Origin: Ralstonia sp. ASV6 | GTDB lineage: Bacteria > Pseudomonadota > Gammaproteobacteria > Burkholderiales > Burkholderiaceae | Assembly: GCF_016429285.1 (NCBI RefSeq) | Contig: NZ_JAELUI010000002.1 | Span: forward strand, 27,886-91,885 | Direction: 5' to 3' | Length of the DNA: 64,000 nucleotides | Part shown: piece after piece, positions 55,430-64,000 of the stretch | How the letters are laid out: every line of letters begins with the position of its first letter | Numbering within the stretch: the first letter of the stretch is position 1 | Translations under genes and position numbers: made by a program | The notes under the pieces: model-generated | Told to the model about the DNA's origin: nothing | Database searches by the model: none | The model's input: only the letters and a program-made list of their open reading frames with translations

Positions 55430-58400
55430 TTACGGCGCCCGGACCACGTTGAGTGCAGCCCCGCCCGGCGCCTGCGCCTGCACGCGCCGATCGTACATCG
55501 ACTCGCCATAGGCCGGCGGTACGATGAAGCGGCCAGCGTTGGTTGCCTTGATCCGGTAGACGAATTCGCCCACATCGGCAGTGGCCGTACCGTAGATGAC
55601 CACACGGTCTTCGCGCACGTCCGCATACTGCGGCTGCCAGCTTGAGCCCGGCAAGCCGACAGGCGAACGCCACGGCGCCGGTGCGGCATTAGCTGCGGCA
55701 TCCTGGCTGCCCTGCCCGTCCCCCTCCGCTGCATCGGTTGCCGGCGGCGGCGTGATGACCGGATCGAACCCGCCCGGCAGCAGATCGACAACCGCCACAT
55801 TGCCGATGCTCTTGCTGGCCGTCGCCCGAATCTTCAGGTGCACGTCGATCTCCTGGCCAAGCGTGATCTTGTCCAGCGGTTTACCGCTCACATCGGTGTA
55901 CTCGCGGATGATCTCGAGGCCGTTCTTGATCGCCTGCGTAGATGCCGTACGGTCGTAACCCGACTGGCTCGTGATCTGCCACGCTGGCAGGCTGCTGCCG
56001 TTGACAAAGCGCAGTTGCGACGCCGCCGCACTCCAGGAGCCCGAGCGCATCACACTGCCCTGGACCGAGGAGACATCCTTCGCGCTGCCATCCGGGCGCA
56101 CCTCCTCGATCGCCAGCTTGTCCAGCCCGCTGGCGTTCTGCGAAGCATATGCATCGAGCGCCAGGATGGTCATGGCAGACGACAGCGTGTTGAAGCGATT
56201 GTGCTGAACCGGTCCGGCAAGGTTGTCCAGCACGCGCGACGGCAATGCCTGCGCCCGTTCCGGGAAGTGCTTGGCCAGCAGGTACAGCACGCTGGCATCG
56301 CGCGTCAGCGGATCGATGTAGTAGCCGTATCCGTATGGCTCGTCGCGTGAAGGCTTGCGCTCCAGCACCTCCTGCGGCCCCGCGATCAGCCTGCTGGCCT
56401 CCTTGTCCTGCTTGAGCAATTGGTACGACGCGGCCAGCCAACCCGCCGCGAGGTCGCTCTTCCACTCGTTCGGGAACGCGTCCTGCAAGCGCTTCTGCAC
56501 TGCGGCTAGGCTGTTGGTCGTGACGTTGCCCAGACGCGTGAGCAAGTAGACGGCATAGGCGCGCTGCCGCAATTGATCAAGCGTGCCGAGACGCTCGTTG
56601 GCAGCAAGCTGTTGCAGGTACGCCGTGCCGGCGTCGAGCATTTCCTTCGGCACGGTGATGCCGTGCTCGCGGGCGTCGATCAGCACGTGCATCGTGTACG
56701 CCGACACGAACGGATCGGCATCCGGGGTCGCTGACCACACGCCAAAGCCACCTTGACCGTTCTGACGTGCGCGCAAGACATCCAGGAGCTGTGAGATCGC
56801 TGCCGCATTCGCGTCCTTGTGGTCGACAGGCTGCGGCGTCAACGCATTGCGCAGCGACGCCGTCGACATCCACTTCGATGCAAACAGACGCGGCACCGCA
56901 GCGCTCACCACCTGCTCGCTGCAGTAGTGCTGATAGTTGACGAGATAGGATGCCAGCCCCTGCGACAGCACCAGCGGCCCGGTGGACATGCTCGCCTCAC
57001 GAGCTGCATAGGCGTCGTACATCTTGCGCAGGTTCGGCAAGTTCGCCTTCTTGTCGGCATCGACGCGCGCCACGTCCAACTGCGTGCGGAATGCCGCAGC
57101 CGGCCGAATCGACACGTCCACGCCCTGCTGCGCAGACTTGCTGCCCGCACGCGCACTGAAACTCAGGTTGCCCGAGCCCAGGGTGTCGGTAGCCTTCACG
57201 CGGAACAGCGCCACGCCTTCGTGCATGGTGGCAAGCGTCACGTTCTGCGTAGCCGCACCCACCACCTGCAACTGCGGGCCAACCTTCAGGGTCACGGCAA
57301 TCGGCATGGGCTTGTCGCCTGCACCGGTCACGTTGTTGGCCACGCCAACGCTCACCTCGGCCTCGTCGCCTGGGGCCAGCGTGGTCGGCACGTTCGGCGA
57401 CAGCACGAAATCGCCCCGCACGGTGGTCGCCCCCTCATAGGTACCCACCAGATCCGGCGAAACCGACACCGCCATCACGCGCAGCTTGCCGTTGAAGTAA
57501 TCCGGCACGGTGTAGCTCAGGCGCTTGTCGCCATTCACATCGACGATGCCCGACCAGTAGACCACCGGCTTGTCACGCTTGCGCTTGAATGGGTTGAGCT
57601 GCCGGCCGATCGCGTCGTCGGCATCGCCACCCGGCGCAGCCATCGACATCAGCTTCTCGAAGTCCGGCAGGATCAGGTCGAGAATCTGCGACGTGCCGAC
57701 CTCCAGCATGCGCTTGCGGAAAAAGTACTTGAGCGGGTCACCCAGCTTGTAGTGCGCGACCTGCAGGATGCCCTCATCCACCGCAAACACCACGACCTTG
57801 CCCGGCCGCGCGGAATGCACGTTGAAGGTGATGGTCTCGCCCGGCTTGACCTGCGCCGGTGCATCGACCTTCAGTCCATTGCGCCGTGCATCCATGTTCA
57901 CCGAGAACGGCACCACGCCGTAGCTCAGCGGGCTCATGAAGATCTCGTCGGACGATGGGTCTCGGATGTACTGCACGTTGATGTAACCGTTGCCCTCAAA
58001 ACCCGCAGGCACCGTAATGCGCTGCACGGAGCTGGTCGTATCGGCATGGAACCACGCCTGTGCGTAGACCTTGTCGCGTTCGATGGTGATCAGCCCGCTG
58101 CCGGCGTACGGCGCACGGATGGCCACCTCCACCGACTCGCCAGGTTTGTAGTCGTGCTTGCTCAGGCTAATCTGCAGTTCGGTATTGCGATCCAGCGAAC
58201 GCGATACGTTAGCCTCCCCGGTCACCAGATACTGGATGCGGTTGACCTCGGTGCGGTCCGCACTGCGGATCACCAGCGCGTAGTTGCCCGGCTTGTCGGT
58301 ACGCAGTGTGTAGTCGAGCCCAGTGGCGGGAATCGCCAGCGGCTTCTCATCGACCGGCACCTCCTTGAGCCGCGAGTCGTACTTGTAGGCGCCGGAATCC

Positions 58401-61400
58401 TGCTTGGTCAGCACCGATACGTAGCGCAGCTCGACCAGTTGTGCGCGCAAGTCCTTCAGGTCGATCGCCTTCGCACCCGGATCAATGGCAACAAGCTTGA
58501 CCGTGCGCGGGCTGCCGCGCTTCACATAGCCCAGGTCGTCGACCGCCTTGTAGCCGACCAGCCACTCATTGTTGGACACCATCCCCTGCGCGTTCGCTGC
58601 CACGCTGCGTCCGCCCTCGGCTTCGAATGCCTTGGACTGGAAGTACAGCTGATACGTGGCATCGGCGTATTTCTTCAGGTCAAGGTCAAATTCAGCGTGG
58701 CCTCTCTCATCGGTCTTACCGTCCTGCAGTTGGGTGGTATAGCCCTCCTTTGCACGCCGTGCGTCAAAGAATTGGTAGCCCGGCCAACTGCGGAACGCCG
58801 GCCATGCCGGGCGCAGCGTGAGCGACGCCGTCACGCGGCGGTTTGCCGCCGGCGTGCCAAACAGGTTCTGTGCATCGACGATGCCCTTGAGTTGATCCGG
58901 TTTGACCCAGCCCTCGGCCACCTGTTGCGACAGCTTGGCCTCAACCTTCATGCGGTCAGGCAGGAACTCCTTGATCTGCACCGTGGTGCTGCCGATCGGC
59001 GCATCAACGGCCTGGCCGTTCTTGACAATGTAGAGGTTGACTGCCCAGGTGCCGGTCGGCGCCGTCTCGGCAGGTGTGTAGTCAAGTTCGGTAAAGCCCG
59101 AGGCATCGACAGTCACAGGTTGACGCTTCACCGTCATGCCACGCGGGTCGACGATCTCCGCCTGCAGCGGGATGCCTGCAGGGCTACGTGCCCAGCTGGC
59201 AGCACGCACGATCAGGCCGATATGGAACTGATCGCCTGGCCGGTAGATCCCCCGATCGGAGAATAGGTATGCCGACAGTTGACCCTGGTTGGTCGCGTTG
59301 CGCTCGCCACCCACATCGAAGCGCGAGAAATCGAGCTGCCGGTCAGAGCTCGAAATCGGCAGGAACGACAGGTCTTCGCCCTTCTTGACGATGTACAGCT
59401 TGGGGCGCTTCTCGCGTTCCAGCCCCTTGAAGGTCGGGAAGTGGACAACGCCATCCGCACTGGTTGTCTGGGTGTAGAGCACCTGGCCGTTGACCGCCAT
59501 CACCGACACGGATGCACTTGCCACCGGGCGACCGGTGCGGATCGACTGCACGAACACGTCCTGACTGCCATCCAGTGCACGCTTGACCAGCATGCCGAGG
59601 TCCGTAACGACGATCAGGCGGGTGTCTGTTGGCACCATACCGCTATTGCCATCGCCGTCACCATTGCCGGCTTCGCTATCGCCGCTGCCGTCGTTGTCAC
59701 CGTTCGACTGGGTATCGCCATCTGATTGGGCGGCATCGGCCTTCTTTTTGTCCGCTGCAGGGTCGTAGCCTGACAGGTGCAGCAGGAAGACACCGCGCTT
59801 GCCGTTCTTCAGGTATTGCCCAAGGTCGACGCCTTCGTAGTGCGCTTTGCCCGGATCCGTTTCCGGGAAGGCGAGCTTCTGCTCGAAGCGCTCAACGATG
59901 TGGTCTTCACCAAAGCTGTAGCTCAGTTGGGGGCGTGCGTACGTCCCCTGGTTGAAGCTCACCAGATGCTGAAGCTGATCGGGCCTGACGCGGCCGATCT
60001 CCAGCTTCATCCCTGGCAGATTGCGTGACACCACCGAGATGCGCTTGCTGCCGCTCATGGAGAGCAGCGAGCCATCTGCCATGAAACGCAGCAGCTTGGG
60101 ATAGTCCGGCACGCTCAGGACCTGCGGCACCGCCTTGCCAAGCTCGTAACCACCGAATGACTTCAGGCCAGCGTCCACCCGCACGTAGACACGCTGGCCG
60201 GGCTGGGCGCGGTACTTGAAACTCTGCAGCGGCGCATATTCGCCTTCCGTCGGCGTCAATTCGAGATTGAGCGGCTGCGATTGGCGCAACACGTCTTCGC
60301 CAACCTCTGTTGTGTTCCACGGATACGGCGGCTCGTCGTCTCCCTGGCTGACGCCGGGCTTGCGCTTGGGCAACACCCACGCTTTCACGAGGCCCGCAAG
60401 ATCGCTACCGCGCACAGCGTCGCTCATTTCCGCCAGCAGCACCTGCTCGGGCTCGTAGCGGTCGTTATCGACCAACGTTGGGGCGAGCTGGTTGACTGTC
60501 AGACTGTAGAGCCCCGGCACCCGAACAGACGTCTTCTGGGGCGCCTTGGTGCCGTCACCACCACGGATGCTGCGCACGCCGCCATCCAGCGTCAGCCGCG
60601 CAGTCTGATCATCGCGTGGAATGTCGAGCTGCTGAGAATGCACCCAGGCATTGAGCTTGGCCGCATCGTAGGTCACGCTGAAGCGCAGCGGCGTGGTGGT
60701 TTTCCCATCGCGGCCGACCATCTCCAGCGCAATGCGTTTCTCAAACTGTGCCGCGTCGACTGGGTAGTTGAAACGGATCGGGAAAATCGTCTTCTTTCCC
60801 GCTGCATTCTGCGGGTCCTGATAGAACTCGCTTGCGCCGAATTGCATGTCGAACGCGGGCACATTGAAGTCGAGATGATCGTCAGCCAGCAGTACATGCT
60901 TCGCAAAAACCTGGGCAACGTCGAAATTCACCTCGACGTGCGCACCGATCGGCCAATCGGCTGCCGGCATAAAGCGCAGCGTGCGGTCATTCAGCCAGGT
61001 CCACTCACCCTTCAGGGCCGGCTGCATCGTAATACCGTTGCCAGCCGGCTTTCCAACCAGCTCGATTGGCGCTGCCGAGTGCGAAAAATCGATGTCGAGC
61101 GGATGGATGGTGACCTTGGGCTTGCCCTCCTCATCCATGTAGCTCGTCAAGGCGGGCGCCCTGACCTTGAGCATAATGCGCTCAGGCTCAACCGGCTTGG
61201 GGCGATGCTGATACCAGTGCCAGCCAAACGCGCCGGCAACCGCCAAAGCAATGGCGGCCGCAACACCGCCGCCGAAGTGCCACGGGCGACGCCGGGCCGC
61301 TGCCGCCGTAGCCGGCATCCATGCCGGCGCAGACCAGGCAACGCTGCCGAATATCGGCCGCAATATGCGCGCGATCAGTGAGAACAAAAAACCGATGACC

Positions 61401-61438
61401 CGGACGGGCAATCGCAGCAGAAAGCGCAGCAAGTCCAT
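55430..61438 (-). CDS. Alpha-2-macroglobulin-like protein (YfaS/YfhM family), thioester-type
   Basis: This giant 2,002-residue periplasmic protease-trap homologue starts with a hydrophobic N-terminal anchor at ~56-75 but no lipobox. It contains MG1-type beta-sandwich domains, the bait-region area, the thioester C1506-S-E-Q1509 (HYCSEQVVSAAVP), a helical TED-like domain (with QNGQGGFGVW) and the C-terminal receptor domain. The thioester C-x-E-Q is kept, unlike thioester-free YfaS. An acidic low-complexity linker (residues ~563-599, D/G/N/S-rich) is inserted. It is cotranscribed with pbpC. In E. coli this type (ECAM, yfhM) helps protect the cell against host or predator proteases. Confidence 0.9.
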   Translation of the reverse strand: MDLLRFLLRLPVRVIGFLFSLIARILRPIFGSVAWSAPAWMPATAAAARRRPWHFGGGVAAAIALAVAGAFGWHWYQHRPKPVEPERIMLKVRAPALTSYMDEEGKPKVTIHPLDIDFSHSAAPIELVGKPAGNGITMQPALKGEWTWLNDRTLRFMPAADWPIGAHVEVNFDVAQVFAKHVLLADDHLDFNVPAFDMQFGASEFYQDPQNAAGKKTIFPIRFNYPVDAAQFEKRIALEMVGRDGKTTTPLRFSVTYDAAKLNAWVHSQQLDIPRDDQTARLTLDGGVRSIRGGDGTKAPQKTSVRVPGLYSLTVNQLAPTLVDNDRYEPEQVLLAEMSDAVRGSDLAGLVKAWVLPKRKPGVSQGDDEPPYPWNTTEVGEDVLRQSQPLNLELTPTEGEYAPLQSFKYRAQPGQRVYVRVDAGLKSFGGYELGKAVPQVLSVPDYPKLLRFMADGSLLSMSGSKRISVVSRNLPGMKLEIGRVRPDQLQHLVSFNQGTYARPQLSYSFGEDHIVERFEQKLAFPETDPGKAHYEGVDLGQYLKNGKRGVFLLHLSGYDPAADKKKADAAQSDGDTQSNGDNDGSGDSEAGNGDGDGNSGMVPTDTRLIVVTDLGMLVKRALDGSQDVFVQSIRTGRPVASASVSVMAVNGQVLYTQTTSADGVVHFPTFKGLEREKRPKLYIVKKGEDLSFLPISSSDRQLDFSRFDVGGERNATNQGQLSAYLFSDRGIYRPGDQFHIGLIVRAASWARSPAGIPLQAEIVDPRGMTVKRQPVTVDASGFTELDYTPAETAPTGTWAVNLYIVKNGQAVDAPIGSTTVQIKEFLPDRMKVEAKLSQQVAEGWVKPDQLKGIVDAQNLFGTPAANRRVTASLTLRPAWPAFRSWPGYQFFDARRAKEGYTTQLQDGKTDERGHAEFDLDLKKYADATYQLYFQSKAFEAEGGRSVAANAQGMVSNNEWLVGYKAVDDLGYVKRGSPRTVKLVAIDPGAKAIDLKDLRAQLVELRYVSVLTKQDSGAYKYDSRLKEVPVDEKPLAIPATGLDYTLRTDKPGNYALVIRSADRTEVNRIQYLVTGEANVSRSLDRNTELQISLSKHDYKPGESVEVAIRAPYAGSGLITIERDKVYAQAWFHADTTSSVQRITVPAGFEGNGYINVQYIRDPSSDEIFMSPLSYGVVPFSVNMDARRNGLKVDAPAQVKPGETITFNVHSARPGKVVVFAVDEGILQVAHYKLGDPLKYFFRKRMLEVGTSQILDLILPDFEKLMSMAAPGGDADDAIGRQLNPFKRKRDKPVVYWSGIVDVNGDKRLSYTVPDYFNGKLRVMAVSVSPDLVGTYEGATTVRGDFVLSPNVPTTLAPGDEAEVSVGVANNVTGAGDKPMPIAVTLKVGPQLQVVGAATQNVTLATMHEGVALFRVKATDTLGSGNLSFSARAGSKSAQQGVDVSIRPAAAFRTQLDVARVDADKKANLPNLRKMYDAYAAREASMSTGPLVLSQGLASYLVNYQHYCSEQVVSAAVPRLFASKWMSTASLRNALTPQPVDHKDANAAAISQLLDVLRARQNGQGGFGVWSATPDADPFVSAYTMHVLIDAREHGITVPKEMLDAGTAYLQQLAANERLGTLDQLRQRAYAVYLLTRLGNVTTNSLAAVQKRLQDAFPNEWKSDLAAGWLAASYQLLKQDKEASRLIAGPQEVLERKPSRDEPYGYGYYIDPLTRDASVLYLLAKHFPERAQALPSRVLDNLAGPVQHNRFNTLSSAMTILALDAYASQNASGLDKLAIEEVRPDGSAKDVSSVQGSVMRSGSWSAAASQLRFVNGSSLPAWQITSQSGYDRTASTQAIKNGLEIIREYTDVSGKPLDKITLGQEIDVHLKIRATASKSIGNVAVVDLLPGGFDPVITPPPATDAAEGDGQGSQDAAANAAPAPWRSPVGLPGSSWQPQYADVREDRVVIYGTATADVGEFVYRIKATNAGRFIVPPAYGESMYDRRVQAQAPGGAALNVVRAP

Positions 61439-61780
61439 TGTTATTATTCCTTAGCAGAATGCCGCCACTCTCTGGCACGCCACTCTGGCTTTAATTTGTT
61501 GCACGCTGGCACCCCGTACTTTCAAAGGCTCAAGTGCGCGCCAAATTATCCGACAACTAACCGAGAAAAAAGCGCCACTCGATGCCTATGACAAGAAAAA
61601 CAACGCTTGTCCGATAACTGCCGTTTGCTTGTCATGCCTCTGCAGATTGCACATGGACCGGAGTGTCCAAAGCGGATATATCTCGAAGTGCGAACGCCCC
61701 CAATTTTTTCGTACTAATCTCCCTACCGCCCCTCAGTGTTACGGATTTAAAACAAGCCCCTCCTCCTACCCGGGTCAATT
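61439..61780. other. AT-richer intergenic region upstream of the macroglobulin gene
   Basis: No gene is supported here. TTATCCGACAA (61546-61556) and TTGTCCGATAA (61607-61617) are near-complementary copies about 50 bases apart. Base composition is clearly lower in G+C than the neighbours. The minus-strand promoter of the macroglobulin/pbpC operon should lie here. Confidence 0.5.
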
Positions 61781-61793
61781 CCCTAGACAAAAA

Positions 61794-61814
61794 AAGCCCG
61801 CTTTACGCGGGCTT
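61794..61814. terminator. Intrinsic terminator of guaA
   Basis: AAGCCCGC (61794-61801) pairs with GCGGGCTT (61807-61814) across a 5-base loop. On the minus strand it is followed by TTTTTTT, giving a strong terminator just after guaA. Confidence 0.85.
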
Positions 61815-61839
61815 CTTTACTAAACCGTGGAGGTGAATC

Positions 61840-63433
<1,594 letters not shown>

Positions 63434-63459
<26 letters not shown>

Positions 63460-64000
63460 GTTGTGGAGGAATGGAATCGGCAATCGTGTCGACTTCAGTG
63501 CCGGGGCCGTACCCAGGCGGCGGCATGTAGGCGGGTTCTTTGCGCTCGGCGGTCTCCGTGCGCTGGCGTTCGCGGGCGGCAGCGGCTTCATCGCGAGCCT
63601 TCTGCGCGCGCTCGCGCTCATTGGTGCGCACGCGGCGCGAGGCGGGAATCTGCACGGCGGAAAACGCCGCCAGCACTGCAGCAAACGTCGGCAGCCAGAT
63701 ACGGCCAGCGCCCTCCACCGGCAGGTGGAAGAACAATAGCCAGGCAATCACCAGCACAGCCACAGCCAGGTTCACGTGGCCAACCACCTGCGCCACCGCA
63801 GTGGTCAGTTGCCCGTTGATGGTGGCTTGCCACAGCAGCCAGGCCAGACCGATGAGCGTGACGCCGAGCAGTTGGCCGTACATTGCCGGTTCCGGCTGCG
63901 GCAGTTGCAGCGCGCCGAAGATGGACGTCATCGGCGAGGCCAGGAGGACGAGACCGACGCACAGAGCGACAGCCGCATCCAGAAACAGAACGAGTCGCAA
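63434..64000 (-). CDS. Integral membrane protein, partial at window end
   Basis: The visible 188 residues begin at the window edge; the first codon there is TTG and the true start is likely upstream. It has four hydrophobic helices ([71 protein letters not shown]), followed by a highly charged cytoplasmic tail ([20 protein letters not shown]). It overlaps guaA by 26 bases, suggesting a guaB-X-guaA operon. Family not firmly recognised; the charged C-terminal tail is unusual. Confidence 0.65.

Noticed and set aside
56819..59266. 815-codon open frame on the plus strand
   Set aside because: It is fully antisense to the alpha-2-macroglobulin gene, is His/Arg-rich and shows no family motif; this is a high-G+C shadow frame.
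61629..61823. 64-codon frame before guaA
   Set aside because: No ribosome site, no conservation clue, and it runs through the guaA terminator.

Overview
This 64 kb window looks like a chromosomal segment of a Burkholderiaceae betaproteobacterium, most likely Ralstonia (R. pickettii-like), with Cupriavidus as the nearest alternative. This rests on the high G+C content, the protein signatures (for example a 539-residue GuaA and a QueE with a CX14CX2C cluster motif) and the mix of soil-type catabolic genes. The assignment comes from recognising protein families, not from a database search.

Region 1 (1-about 5,130) is the right end of a prophage: a truncated LamG-domain tail or fibre protein, two tail/baseplate-type proteins, a D12-class adenine methyltransferase and a tiny tandem zinc-knuckle protein. 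It ends in a strong inverted-repeat structure. No integrase or tRNA attachment site is visible. Region 2 (5,181-8,620) holds a divergent MFS exporter and LysR regulator, creA and a small conserved-looking gene.

Region 3 (8,995-16,634) is a seven-gene molybdenum-hydroxylase operon of the cox type (S-L-M-D-E-G-F). Its large subunit carries the form II active-site motif AYRGAGR, not the AYRCSFR of genuine CO dehydrogenase, so its substrate is unknown. Region 4 (16,916-31,671) is mostly housekeeping and accessory genes: a short-chain dehydrogenase, MgtC, a chemoreceptor, DUF2252, a GH15 glucoamylase/trehalase, an aldehyde dehydrogenase, the ABC-F protein YbiT, LD-carboxypeptidase, TadA, QueD and QueE.

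Region 5 (31,543-46,013) contains LysR-controlled metabolic islands. An MFS transporter has a coupled 42-residue membrane peptide. A LysR/CmcJ-like/HCCA-isomerase/PEP-mutase-like cluster has its cmcJ-like gene frameshifted in a C7 run. The protocatechuate dioxygenase genes pcaHG face pcaQ, and the cystine transporter tcyP follows. Region 6 (46,176-51,952) has DUF2182/DUF899 membrane and thioredoxin-like genes beside an unusual TPR-HTH regulator, then a MarR-controlled MFS operon with a tandem palindromic operator.

Region 7 (52,113-64,000) starts with a two-gene unit that looks like an orphan type VI amidase effector and its periplasmic immunity protein (Tae3/BPSL0067-like). It is followed by pbpC with a 2,002-residue alpha-2-macroglobulin-like protein that keeps a CxEQ thioester motif. 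The window closes with guaA and the end of an upstream membrane gene. The effector-immunity pair is the strongest candidate for a discrete biological system here.
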